64,000 bases of DNA from Tanypteryx hageni. Lineage: Eukaryota; Arthropoda; Insecta; Odonata; Petaluridae. The stretch is from NCBI GenBank assembly GCA_028673005.1, contig CM054114.1:11749108-11813107 (forward strand), read 5' to 3'. Made by a program: the position numbers and the translations under genes. Positions 20,672 through 35,313 of the stretch are shown here, piece after piece. Below the pieces are notes generated by a model. That model saw only the letters and a list, made by a program, of their open reading frames with translations, did not search any database and was not told where the DNA came from. Positions within the stretch are counted from its first letter, which is position 1, and every line of letters starts with the position of its first letter.

Positions 20672-22520
20672 TATCAGTTAATCAATTTTAACGAAAAACT
20701 GTTTGTTCATGGCAGTCAGTTTTCGCTCCTTTGGGTCTGTTGGATGATTTTTCGAATGTCGTTTGAAACGTATGTGCTGAATGTAGAAATTTTTTTGTAC
20801 ACATTAAAATAGTATTGGCCCTATGGTTAGGAAACTTTTGTATTTAGTTTTTTTTTAAAGCGAAAACCGAAAAATCCTCCCATTCCGTTCAAATTTTATT
20901 CATGACATCTCCGCCTCTACAAAAAGGGAAGGAAAGTACTGGTAAACTTGTAATTAATTCTGAAATATGAATGAAAATTTTGCTATCCCGAATTTTTTTC
21001 TTTGTCATTTCTTCTTAAATTAATTGGTCGTCCTATATTCAATTTAATCCTTCTATCGTATCAATGAGATTTTGTCATCAAATGATGCCATGTCATAATT
21101 TCATGAAAGTTTTCTGTGAATATAAAACATTTTCCTACGTTTGGTTGAAGAGATTTGGTGGTGCTAAGTTATAGAAATGGAGAAGCTGAAATCTGTCGTG
21201 CCTCGCCGCTGCTGAAATTACTGAATTAATTCAAGAGAAAATGATCGCGCTCGCCTTATGACTATTATCGTTTGACAAAAAGTTTCTCTAATAGCCATAA
21301 ATAAGTTAAGAAAACCAGAAGCTCATTCTGATTAAAAAGCTGCCTCATGAGCAGCGAGCACTGAGAGTTACTCTGAATCTACTATCGGTAATCGGCACTG
21401 ATGACGGCTGCTTTGTAGCCGAACACTGTTTTCCTAGCCTTGCATGGCTATTGAGGAGACATGTGGCAATTCGCTATCTATTCATTCATAAAAATTTAAT
21501 ATTTTTTATATTTTCAAACGACTTTTTATCCAGTGTTTTTGTAAATTGTCTGATGCGTTTAATTGCTAGTATTCTTTATTATTTCGGCTACACTTATTTG
21601 CTAATAATGCAGATTCGCATCTGCCTGATGGAACTTGTCATTCGATATCTAATGGAGTCTTTGAAATTCCATGGTTTTCTTATTCGGAAAATTTCACGGG
21701 GAAATATCATTGAATTAATGTGTTTACCGACTTTCAGGAGACGTAATGGAAGTTCATCAAAGGGATTTGGCAATGTTATTTTTGCTCGGAGTGCTCGAAT
21801 AGAACGCATTACGTTAGCGTCGTATCTCCGCAATGATTCGCGAAAGGCTTGTTTTGCAGTTAAATCTGGATTCCCCTTCCAATTTCTCTTTTTGAGATAT
21901 TTGATCCGAGATTAGAAAGAAGATGGCTGCGGTTATTAAATTTTATAGCTCAATGAATGTCGGTGGAAAATATGCCGGAGATTAGGATGAGTGTGTTGTA
22001 AATTTGGAGTATCTACTTTGGACCCTTTGCCAGCGTCTTTGAGAACTTTTTTAACCCTTCGCGAATTAACTTTTTATACCCCTCTCACTAACAACATGTT
22101 TCTTATATCTCCCAGTTTATTTATTAAATATAATTTATATCTGGCCGAGACAAATTTGCTGGAACTTCTGATCGATATGGTTAGATTAATTAAAAAATAG
22201 TAAAACTGCATATCGTAGTTCAACGATTCGATAATTTTACCATAGAAAAACCTTTTCAAATGACGAGGTTAAATGTCAACAGGAACTGTTATATTTTATG
22301 GAGGCAAGGCCTTCTCATTTGAGGAAATTTTGCGTAAGCAGACCGCGGTTACCAGTCTGGATGTCATTTGGCCCTATTATTATATAAATGATTGAAAAAC
22401 TCTCAATATTCTCGGTAATGGTCGTTATCTATTGCATGGCGACTTAAAATGCGGCGTATGCCATTTCAATCTCGCGGATTGGTGAAAACGGCTGAGAGAG
22501 CTATTGGTGGCCATATATGT
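20672..22520. other. Unique noncoding DNA
   Basis: No recognisable gene or repeat. The open frame at 21,451-21,915 (154 codons) is rich in aromatic and aliphatic residues, as expected of AT-rich chance sequence. It shows no domain. Confidence 0.4.
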
Positions 22521-22539
22521 ACTCCTATTATTATTTTTA

Positions 22540-22945
22540 TTTTTTGTGTAACTGTGTTTTTGTATATTTCATTTTAAGTAATTATCTTTCATGATCCTCG
22601 GATCTATGATATGATATGATCTATAAATATTGCTCTCAGTAGGTTTAACGTGGTTTTCACACTCCTCTTCTTGTGTGGGTGTTTATTTCCTGCAGGGAAT
22701 ACTTTAATACCTAGTTTTTCCCCACAAACAAACAAACAAATCTCCATCTCTTTTCATATCCTAAAATGCTAACTTGTATTCATGTAGTACTTTATTTTAT
22801 GCAATCTTTTATTTTATTTTTACTATTTTTACTATTTGTTACTTCCTGTTTGTAATTGACAATGGGTTAGATGGATAAAGAGACTGTTTAGTCTCAATCT
22901 CGCCCAAATAAAGACGCAAAACTATCCATATCTGTCTATCTACAT
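22540..22945 (+). repeat. LINE-like 3' tail, copy 1
   Basis: The 3' end reads GGGTTAGATGGATAAAGAGA, then TTTAGTCTCAATCTCGCCCAAATAAAGAC, and ends in a TCTATC-like simple repeat. The same tail occurs at 42,595-42,672. Shared 3' ends with a short microsatellite tail are typical of non-LTR retrotransposons. No reverse transcriptase is visible upstream, so the copy is 5'-truncated. The start coordinate is a guess. Confidence 0.55.
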
Positions 22946-24280
22946 ATATCATGGAGCGAATAATTCATATTTACGTGTTGATTTAAACCTGAGCTCTCAA
23001 AAATCATTCCATTTATTGCAAAGTGACACATTTTGTTACAAACGCGGAGGACGTGCATTTTCCTCAAATGGACTTTCTTTATTTGTGTTTGGAGTGATTT
23101 TTATTTATTTTTTCCTCGAGGAAATGTGCTGTTGTCCTTCGCCGGGCGTTCTCACCCTTTGCAGCATTAAATGTCTCTCTTTTTGTAGTCAACTTCAAAA
23201 TCGAATATTTCACCCTTTCTTTTTTCATCTCCATCGTTTCCCGAACTTTGGCGGGGGTTTCCTTTCGTCCCTTCTCATTCCCGATCTCGTCAAACAAGAG
23301 TGTTGACCTCGGGAGGGCTGGATTCGGGGCGGTTTGCCGCTTTTTCCGGCTCCGTTGCCGAAGACGGAATGTTTCGCCGATACCCGCGATCGCTCTCAAA
23401 TGGCGGTTGATTGGTGATTTGAGAGATTTTTATTTTATAGCGCGGATGGTTTGTACTAACGATGTTTTTTTATTGCCGACTCTCTTGCAATGCGTGTTTT
23501 TCTTGTTAGAACACGAGGACGCCTTTTTTGGGGGTACGTGTAGTAACACAAATAGTGCGTAAGTCGTCCGATTAATCCCTCGGATGAATTCATCTGGACT
23601 TTTTCAGCCGTTCGGACTGTTTTCAAAGATCTGCAATTCATCCTTTTTCTCGTGATTGCAATTGAGGCATGTGTAATGATATGGGCGGGTGGGTAATAAA
23701 AGAGTTCCAACCCTTATGTCATAATCGATGAATTGCCGAATGAAGATGTCAATTTGCCGAATTGTCATTATCCATTTCGTTATATAAAGATGCCAATTGC
23801 CGTTATCTTCTGTTTAATCTATTAGAAATTCTCCATCATATTTTCATGATTTAGACTCGATTTTATTCCTTTTTATAGGGAAATCTATTGAATATATCGC
23901 TCGCACAAATCTTCAATTGAAAACTTTGACTCTTCATAAGTTTCTGTATAGATGTGTGCCGTGCATTTAGATTGTAACGGAATTCTGCCATTGCATCATC
24001 TGATGGGACGGTGCAAGGAAAACTGTAAGGCATTATTTTTTAAGATCCGCGTGCTCGTTTTTTACAGCCCAAAACATTTTATAAAGAAAATGTTTGTGTC
24101 AAATTTCAAATTACCAACATAATCGAAAAATATCATACGCTATTAATGTATTAATAACAATTTGTCTCCATATTTAATGTCCTGGATATGTTTTTTCTCC
24201 CCGTCTTCACCTCCGATGGAAGTTAGTCGTAATCTTAAATGCAAAATGTCTCTTCTTTAAGTATTTCGTTCGACTTTGGG
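22946..24280. other. Unique noncoding DNA
   Basis: No gene is recognised. A CpG-richer patch lies at about 23,270-23,400. Overlapping open frames on both strands (up to 106 codons) are likely chance. Confidence 0.35.
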
Positions 24281-24284
24281 AGGG

Positions 24285-24400
24285 TGTCCAGCACCACTAC
24301 AAATATTTAAGGGAGGTGAGAGGTGGGGAGGGCAGAGGGGAGGGGAGGGGGTAGAAGCGAGAGGTGCGGCGGAGGACAAGGGAGGGGAGGTTAACGCGGT
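24285..24400 (+). repeat. Purine-rich tract
   Basis: A GGGAGG/GGGGAGGGCAGAGG-type tract on the plus strand at about 24,311-24,392. It lies just upstream of the large pyrimidine minisatellite but has the opposite strand bias. Confidence 0.6.
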
Positions 24401-24559
24401 TCTTTCATGGCGGTCTACCTCGTTAACTTCGTCTACACCACTCCTCTCTCCTTCTCGAAGCGCTTTCAGCAAACCCCGCCCTCTCCCCCATCCCTCCCTC
24501 CTCCCATGACAACTGACACATCACTCGTACGTTTTTATGCACCCAAAGCTTTTCCAATT

Positions 24560-25770
24560 TCCCCTCACCTCCTCTGTCTCTCTCTCTCTCTCTCCTTTTC
24601 TCCCTCCATCCTTCCTTCTCCTCCCTTTCTTCTCCTCCCTTCCTTCTCCTCCCTTCCTTACCTCCCTTCCTTACCTCCCTTCCTTTCCTCCCTCTCTCTT
24701 CTCTCCCTCTCTCTTCTCTCCCTCTCTCTTCTCTTCCTCTCCTCCCTCTCTCTTCTCTTCCTCTCCTCCCTCTCTCTTCTCTTCCTCTCCTCCCTCTCTC
24801 TTCTCTTCCTCTCCTCCCTCTCTCTTCTCTTCCTCTCCTCCCTCTCTCTTCTCTTCCTCTCCTCCCTCTCTCTTCTCTTCCTCTCCTCCCTCTCTCTTCT
24901 CTTCCTCTCCTCCCTCTCTCTTCTCTTTCTCTCCTCCCTCTCTCTTCTCTTTCTCTCCTCCCTCTCTCTTCTCTTCTCTTTCTCTCCTCCCTCTCTCTTC
25001 TCTTTCTCTCCTCCCTCTCTCTTCTCTTCTCTTTCTCTCCTCCCTCTCTCTTCTCTTTCTCTCCTCCCTCTCTCTTCTCTTTCTCTCCTCCCTCTCTCTT
25101 CTCTTTCTCTCCTCCCTCTCTCTTCTCTTTCTCTCCTCCCTCTCTCTTCTCTTTCTCTCCTCCCTCTCTCTTCTCTTTCTCTCCTCCCTCTCTCTTCTCT
25201 TTCTCTCCTCCCTCTCTCTTCTCTTTCTCTCCTCCCTCTCTCTTCTCTTCCTCTCCTCCTTCTCTCTTCTCTTCCTCCCTCTCTCTTCTCCTCCTCCCTC
25301 TCTCCTCTCCTCCTCCCTCTCTCTTCTCCTCCTCCCTCTCTCTTCTCCTCCTCCCTCTCTCTTCTCCTCCTCCCTCTCTCTTCTCCTCCTCCCTCTCTCT
25401 TCTCTTCCTCCCTCTCTCTTCTCTTCCTCCCTCTCTCTTCTCTTCCTCCCTCTCTCTTCTCTTCCTCCCTCTCTCTTCTCTTCCTCCCTCTCTCTTCTCT
25501 TCCTCCCTCTCTCTTCTCTTCCTCCCTCTCTCTTCTCTTCTTCTCTCTCTCTTATCTTCCTCCCTCTCTCTTCTCTTCCTCCCTCTCTCTTCTCTTCCTC
25601 CCTCTCCTCCCTATTTCCCTCTCCTCCCTCCCTCTCTTCTCTTCCCTTCCCCCCTCCCTCCCTCTCTTTTCTGTTCCTCCCTCCCTCTTCTCTTCCTCCC
25701 TCTCTCTCTCTCTCACTTCCCTACCCACTTCTCTCTCTTCCCTCCCTCCCTCTCCTCTTCATCTCCTCTC
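24560..25770 (+). repeat. Polypyrimidine minisatellite, 24-bp then 18-bp units
   Basis: Almost pure C/T for 1.2 kb. From about 24,720 to 25,260 the unit is 24 bp (CCTCTCCTCCCTCTCTCTTC plus TCTT), with a C/T variant dividing early and late copies. From about 25,260 to 25,600 it shortens to 18 bp (TTCCTCCCTCTCTCTTCT). Both periods are multiples of three and contain no stop, so frames of 482 and 470 codons with 8-residue Ser/Leu/Phe or Ser/Pro repeats appear on the plus strand. I do not regard these as genes. Such tracts can form triplex (H-)DNA. Confidence 0.95.
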
Positions 25771-26064
25771 TCCTCGCCGCCTCGCTTGGAAATGGAAAAC
25801 CGTCTCGCACTCCGCAGGAATTCGCTCTAAAGATTTTTGTCGTAAGAAATCGTAGTCGCCTTTTATATTCTTATTATATTAGATTTAGTTATTCTCCAAT
25901 TTTTGTTATCTTCTTTGAAAATCGGCGTGCTTTTATTCTTGCGTGGTAACATTTTCTATTTTGTCCACCAGGAAAAAGAGTGGGATGTACCTTATATGCC
26001 CTTATCGAGCGTTCCCTTGCTCTTTTGGGTATCGGATGGACATTGTGACACATTGTATGGATCT

Positions 26065-29206
<3,142 letters not shown>

Positions 29207-29657
29207 TACAGTGTGATTAAGGAGGAATATGCCAAACTTCGATGATAGATTTACTCAAGTGATTTAGAGTAAAAAGGTTCCTATAAATATGGGTCCGATT
29301 CGGAAAGGTTAAGGAGTTATGGCTGTTTTAAAATAAGACAATTTTAATGTAGATTGGAGGCTTCAGGTAATAGACTGTTGGCAACATTGCGTTTTTATCT
29401 GCCAAGAGTCTATTAACAAAAATCTCAAGCAGCGATATGCTAAAAATGTCACAACAGCGTCAAACAGACAACAATAGTGTTTGGCAACAGTCTATAACCT
29501 GAAATCTCCAATCTACATTGAAATTGCCTTATTTTAAAACAGCCATAACTCCTTAACCTCTCCGAATCTGACCTATGTTTATAGGAACGTTTTTACTTAA
29601 AACCACTTGATTAGTCTATCCTCCAAGTTCGGCACATTCCTCCTGAATCACCCTGTA
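29207..29657. mobile_element. Palindromic MITE with long inverted arms
   Basis: The left end TACAGTGTGATTAAGGAGGA and the reverse complement of the right end TACAGGGTGATTCAGGAGGA start arms of about 190 bp. The arms match through TTAAGGAGTTATGGCTGTTT and GTAGATTGGAG. The centre is about 70 bp. The flanking TATA/TA suggests a TA-type target. No coding capacity is present. It would extrude as a long hairpin. Superfamily is not certain, Tc1/mariner-like by target. Confidence 0.88.
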
Positions 29658-31125
29658 TAGCGATGATAACAAAATATTATTTAATGAAGTATTAACCTGT
29701 TGTAAAATAACAGTGCTCAATAAATAACATCACATTAAACAGTTGATATCTTCAAAGATAAACTGGTAGAACTGATTCCAATCACGCTTCACAAAACATT
29801 GATGCACTCTCACTAATGATGTTGTTTCTACGATAATTCTAGTGAAACGTTCTGAAATAGCGGTCTCCTTTTTCCACAAGGGGTTTTAAATTTCTTAAAA
29901 ATACATTTCCTAGAAAAGCTAGCTGTCCCGTTCATCTGGAGAGTCTATTAGGGTTCCAGGGTCATTTTGCTTTACCCGTTGCGTAGAGAGAAGGCAACGA
30001 CCCTGACGCAACCCCTTTTTCCATTTGGTGTGGGGTGTCCTCCGGTCACCATTCCGTTCGGAAATGGGACGGGAGAATGAGGGACAAAAGGACTAAGAGG
30101 AATAGTAAAAGAAACGTGCTTCAGTAATTCGCAAAGGGAAATGAAAGAACGAAAAATTAAACCATCCGCCATTACGACGTAATTTTTGATCAAATTATCC
30201 CAGTTTGGGAAACCTTGCTTTAGAAGATTTTTGTTAAATTAATTAAATAATCCAGAATATCCTCTATACGCTACATATTTAACATTATGCTGTGGCATTC
30301 AGCTCTTCATAGAAATTATTTTACCATAAGGTTATTTCGTAAAACTAAAATTTTCTTGCAAAAAATAGAATCTATTTTTTAAATAATTTGGCGTTTTCAC
30401 CTTCTCATGTAGTTATAAAAAGGCGTTTTGTTCAAAATGGAGGTATATTAAGATATGAACTTGGATTGCTTAATCCACTAGGTATATGAATCTCTTATGA
30501 AGAAATATTGGCGGATTCCAATCGTCATACGGTCAATGCCAGCGTGATACCGTCCAACCTTGACTCTCAGGCCATGTTGGAAGCTGTAGGAATTCCGAAT
30601 ATTTTTTCACGGCCGATCTACGTGTTTTCAGCGCAGTTTTCCGAATATGTGTGTTACAGACAAAGCATCGTCTTTTATAAATTAGGTTTCCCCCGTTCTA
30701 ATTTTGGGCATTCGCTCGGCACATGCCTGCGATTCGGAACATTAGATACTCCATAGCGATTCTCGCTAATAAGACGTAAAAGACTACTCATGGATCGTCT
30801 TTCAGTTAGCGTTCGATCTTTTGGAAGATTCACTTTTCGTTCGATCGAATCGACCTGTTCCTTTGGAAGGACAGATTTAGAAACGCTTGCGAATGCGCGG
30901 TTTCTTTATTGCGGCGAAGTTCGCTGCAGGCTCCCTCTTCGGATTCGCCTCATCCAAATCGGTTCGTTTTGCGAGGGAACGATCATGATCCGAATGTTGA
31001 GAGCGCCTGAGAGGGCGTGTCCCTGGCGATAAATTCGCCCCCGTGTGGATACGATCTCCGCTCGGCAGATCGGACCTCCATGTAACACTTGTGAAAGTCT
31101 GTTACATCCTTGACCTTTTTTTTTA
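29658..31125. other. Unique noncoding DNA, CpG-richer at 30.8-31.1 kb
   Basis: Nothing recognisable. Open frames at 30,508-30,756 and 30,790-31,032 (82 and 80 codons, plus strand) have fairly balanced composition but no known motif, no clear splice context and no conserved domain. Confidence 0.35.
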
Positions 31126-31830
31126 CCTCCCACGTATCTCCCCTCCTCACCCCCTCCCTCGCTCTACTCCTCCCCTCCCTCGCTCTACTCCTCCACTCGC
31201 TCTACTCCTCCACTCGCTCTACTCCTCCCCTCGCTCTACTCCTCCCCTCGCTCTACTCCTCCCCTCGCTCTACTCCTCCCCTCGCTCTACTCCTCCCCTC
31301 GCTCTACTCCTCCCCTCGCTCTACTCCTCCCCTCGCTCTACTCCTCCCCTCGCTCTACTCCTCCCCTCGCTCTACTCCTCCCCTCGCTCTACTCCTCCCC
31401 TCGCTCTACTCCTCCCCCTCCCTCTACCCCTCCCCCTCCATCTCCCCCTCCCCCTCCACCTCCCCCTCCATCTCCCCCTCCATCTCCCCCTCCCCCTCCA
31501 CCTCCCCCTCCATCTCCATCTCCCCCTCCCTCTACCCCTCCATCTCCCCCTCCCTCTCCTCCTCCCCCTCCCTCTCTCTCTCCTCCTCCCCCTCCCTCTC
31601 TCTCTCCTCCTCCCCCTCCCTCTCTCTCTCCTCCTCCCCCTCCCTCTCTCTCCTCCTCCCCCTCCCTCTCTCTCCTCCTCCCCCTCCCTCTCTCTCCTCC
31701 TCCCCCTCCCTCTACCCCTCCCTCCCTCTCCTCCTCCCATCCCTTAGCCTTCCCTCCTTCCTCCCCCACCTCTCCAACCTTCCTCCCCGCCCACTCTTAT
31801 CTCGCCCCCTCAACTGCCCCTTCTCATCAT
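31126..31830 (+). repeat. Polypyrimidine minisatellite, 17-bp unit
   Basis: Tandem 17-mers CTCGCTCTACTCCTCCC fill about 31,190-31,410. They are followed by CTCCCCCTCCATCTCC-type and CCTCCCTCTCTCTCC-type blocks to about 31,740. A 17-bp unit read in one frame gives a 17-residue peptide period (LALLLPSLYSSPRSTPP), which explains open frames of 234 and 262 codons on the plus strand and two overlapping Gly/Arg/Glu-rich frames on the minus strand. None is credible as a gene. Confidence 0.95.
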
Positions 31831-32239
31831 CCTCCACATGCCGTCTCGTTTCCCCGATATCAAGAGAGCGCCGATTCGAGTCTCCCGTCACATGCTAAAC
31901 AAGTTGGTTGGCATCGGCGGTCGAATAGTGTTACGAGCGTCCGGTTTTACACTCGGAATGGACAGGAAAAAACGGGCGTGGGAGAGGGAGGTATCTATCT
32001 GCTTTTACTTTGTGAGACGGCCGCGTATCCCGTTATCCGCTGACCTTGCACAATGTTGAAGTCTGTAGCCAATCCAGCATTAGTTTTGAAACGATCATTT
32101 TGAGGAGAAAGTGCAGGAGAGAGAGATCTATTCTAATAATAAGATTCTTCTGTAACGTGTGTCATGCTCTGAGAGAGTGCTGCGAACAGTTTTGCCATTG
32201 TGGTTGCATACGAATAGTAATGTGGGTTATCTATAACGG
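31831..32239. other. Unique noncoding DNA
   Basis: No gene or repeat recognised. Confidence 0.4.
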
Positions 32240-33165
32240 GTTTAAAAATTTTGTTCGGAGGGTCAAGATAGGGTTTTATTATTTTCCTTTTCATTCGGGT
32301 TAAAATCGGGTATATATTTAAGTTACAGATTTTTCGAGGTTGAATAAAAGTTCAATCTCGGGTGATTTTCGGGTTTTATTAGTTTGAAATTCGGATAAAA
32401 TGATTTTTAAATAAAAAACTTGTTTCAAAATTTAAAAGTTTTATTTAGCATTAATTTTTATGATTCACATACAATAACATTTGCATAGCCAGTGTGTCAT
32501 AGTAGTATTACTACTTTCCGGAGTTTGCAAATGAGTAAACGAACGCTCAACGTCACAGCTACGTGTGGGTATACATAGTAGTGTTAATTTAGGATATCGG
32601 ACTCAAGCATTAACCCAAAGACTAATAATATCCAAATCTGTTGCCTCTAATAAATAGGCACGAACTTCGCATTTAATCTACTCATCCACATCATCATATG
32701 TGCCCAAAAGTTCGACGTTAGCATTTGTATCTGGGTCATGCATAGATTTCTTAAAAGGATCTAATACGGATGCCATTTTTCAGAAAGATTTAAAGGATGT
32801 ATTAAGATTTCTGTTTATTATAGCAATCCATTTTGAAGAAAACTCCCGAAAATTCTTTTATAGCCGCAATGATTTTTGTTGTACTAGATAATGTTCTCAG
32901 AACAGCTGCACATGCACCCGTTACAATGAGAATAAACAGACTGATCACGAACATCTCGGACTGCTCTCAAGTGCTGAGGTGCCAACAAGCGCCAGAATAG
33001 AAATTCTGTTACCAATTCTAAAAAAAATTGTGTTTAAAGAAAACTAATAATAACGAGTTTTTTTCGGGTTTTACCCGGAATTTAAAAAAGGCAATCCGAG
33101 GGTAAAAATCTGGTAAAAATCGGGTAAAACTCGAAAAATTCATACCCTACCTATACCTAAGGATA
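32240..33165 (-). mobile_element. Fossil hAT-like element
   Basis: The right end, read inward, begins TAGGTAGGGTATGAATTTTT and runs into CGAGTTTTACCCGATTTTTA. The left end near 32,240 has a weaker version (ACGGGTTTAAAAATTTTG), with several more TCGGGTT/GGGTTTTA motifs near both ends. On the minus strand around 32,510-32,600 a decayed peptide LCIPTRSCDVERSFTHLQT resembles the hAT C-terminal SERVFS dimerisation motif. The inner sequence has many stops. The left boundary is approximate and no target duplication was identified. Confidence 0.55.
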
Positions 33166-33600
33166 AGAACATAATTAAGTCTAACCTGTAAATAAAAATA
33201 GAAAAATGTAAATTTATAGTAAGCAAATGCTTAGGTTTAAAAAACTTCACTGAGTTCGTTCTTAAACTACTTGATCAATGTTGAGTCATAATTTGTTGTT
33301 GATTGGGCATTATATTTATTACCAAAACTTATCTGAGTAAGTTGGTCAATATGATTCAATCGAAGCTATTGGATAACACAAAATTTAAAGTAAGCACAGT
33401 TAGGAGAATAAGTTTTATAAATTATTTGAGTGAAACGTTTTATTTGCAATAAAAGGTAAAAAATATAAAATTCACATAACATTATGTTCCAGAAAGTTAA
33501 AATTTCTTGGAGATTATAAAATTTGTCTAGCGTAAAGTTTAACAAATAAATACTTATATCGTATGTGTAATATTTGTATATATCACGCTGAGAGGAATAA
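33166..33600. other. AT-rich noncoding DNA
   Basis: Nothing recognisable on either strand. Confidence 0.4.
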
Positions 33601-33935
33601 CTATTTACATTTTGAGGTGAGAGCGACAGAGAATGGTAGGGAGAAAGGGAGGAGAACGGAAGGGTTGAAGAGTGGGAGAATAGGAGGAAGAGAGGTAGGA
33701 GAATGGGAGGGAGAATGAGAGGGAGAATGAGAGGGAGAATGAGAGGGAGAATGAGAGGGAGAATGAGAGGGAGAATGAGAGGGGAGAATGAGAGGGAGAA
33801 TGGGAGGGAGAATGGGAGGAAAAATTGGGATGGAGAATGAGAGGAAGGAAGAGAGGGAGAATGGGAAAGGGATAGGAAGGAGATTGGGAGAGAGAGAGAA
33901 GAAAAACTTTCGCTTCCTCCTTGGCCTCTCTATAA
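33601..33935 (+). repeat. Polypurine minisatellite, 12-bp unit
   Basis: Purine-rich on the plus strand. The core (about 33,712-33,800) is a tandem GAGAGGGAGAAT 12-mer. Flanks are degenerate GGAGAATGGGA-type units. The 118-codon minus-strand frame with (SHSP)n repeats is a product of this 12-bp period. Confidence 0.92.
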
Positions 33936-34456
33936 GGTCGATCATTGAGCCCCCCACCGGGGGGGAGGGGGGAACATCCTTCTTTGGGACTTTGGGGGAA
34001 GGACGGCGGGATAAAGTGCTCTCGGTAGGATCGAAGTGCGGCAGTACTTAGCGGGTTTTGATCCCGGGCCAGTTGGCACGCCTCCTCATTTCGTCTGATT
34101 TAAATGCGCGGTTGAAAAAAGAGTGCGTTTTCGAGATTGGTTACGCGCCTATTAATGGAGCCGTGGAAATGCCGCGTTTTCGCGTTAACCTACGGAAAAG
34201 AATGGTCGTCATCGATATTCGTATACGCATATGTGGCAAATAAGCCAGCGTCCTAAAAATACCACTTTCGCAGTTTGGAGGGATTTCACTATAGTTTTAT
34301 TTCTTCTAGAATTTCACTTGTTGATGCTGTTATGTCGATTGCATCGAAAAAGCCGTATATTATGTCTCAATTAAAGCAGAGATTACCTTCTTGTCTTGTT
34401 TTCTGATAATCTTTGACAGTATCAGCATGAAACAGCGCGATCATCCTTAGTTAACA
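33936..34456. other. Unique noncoding DNA
   Basis: Contains a G/C-rich spot (CCCCCACCGGGGGGGAGGGG at about 33,950) that can form a short hairpin. No gene is recognised. Confidence 0.35.
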
Positions 34457-34468
34457 CTGGGGTAATGG

Positions 34469-34691
34469 AGGTCGCCCAGCCTCCGGTTTGTATGGTTTGA
34501 GTAGACCGCGCAAAATCAGCGCTCCGCTCCTTCGGAAGGGACGTTAAGCCGTTGGTCCTCTTGGTTCTCCGTTAAGACTAATGCCGTCACCCGGGTTTCC
34601 CTCTTACCTTGTGTGTTCGGTGTGGAAGGAGCTATGGCTATAATAATCCAGAGGTTGATTAGCCAGAAACACACACACACACACACACACG
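34469..34691 (+). mobile_element. tRNA-derived SINE, 5'-truncated
   Basis: Same family as the SINE at 10,206-10,491 but on the plus strand and lacking the tRNA-like head. It retains GGTTTGAGTAGACCGCGC and CCTTCGGAAGGGACGTTAAG, and ends in a (CA)n tail at about 34,671-34,690. Direct repeats CTGGGGTAATGG at 34,457-34,468 and 34,692-34,703 are a 12-bp target-site duplication. This proves insertion by reverse transcription. Confidence 0.9.
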
Positions 34692-34703
34692 CTGGGGTAA
34701 TGG

Positions 34704-35313
34704 GAAAAACAATCCGATTGTCGTTCTTCTGCTAAAGAAAAAGAAAGACTGCCGATCGAATCCCGATCTCGAAATTTTAGTTCGATATTTTTCCTGGGCT
34801 GTTTTGGTGCATTTATGAGTCTAAAATTCAAGCAAAGCAATTCTTCATATCATATGATATTTGCTTGTCAATTGTTTCTCGATTTTACTCTTTGATAGAC
34901 CTCAATACCTTTATGGGGAGTCTCTGTTTACGAGACAGTGCAAGATTCCTTCCTTCGGAACGGAGTTTTATCGTCGCAACTGTTCATGAAATAATAAAAC
35001 TGTTACAATTTTACTCCAAAGATTGTCGTTGCATATCCGAAGTGTCTTTTGAACATTCTCGCAGCCATATTAGGCTTTATTGCTTACGGGAATATTTTTG
35101 TTATTAGTCTAAAATAAAACTTTACTTTAAATGTCAACAAATTCAGTTAATTGACTTCATCATATGGACACTTGTGGAGCACCAAAAAGTAATTGCCTCT
35201 TAAAACATAGACCTATCCAATTAACGTTACTTTAAAATAACTTAATTTCATCGTGAAACAGGTGGTTAGTTTGGGCACATGCAATGCTAATGTTTCTTCT
35301 TTTTTTCGGATTG
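34704..35313. other. Unique noncoding DNA
   Basis: AT-rich, no recognisable gene or repeat. Confidence 0.4.

Noticed and set aside
21451..21915. 154-codon frame with membrane-like residues
   Set aside because: AT-rich chance composition (many Ile, Phe, Leu); no signal or domain pattern.
24407..25949. Open frames of 482 and 470 codons, Ser/Leu/Pro-rich
   Set aside because: They are the translation of a stop-free 24-bp/18-bp pyrimidine tandem array and appear in more than one frame.
31043..31898. Open frames of 234 and 262 codons (plus) and 122-126 codons (minus, Gly/Arg/Glu-rich)
   Set aside because: Products of 17-bp and related pyrimidine repeats; multiple overlapping frames on both strands.
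33601..33957. 118-codon minus-strand frame with (SHSP)n
   Set aside because: Explained by a 12-bp purine repeat.
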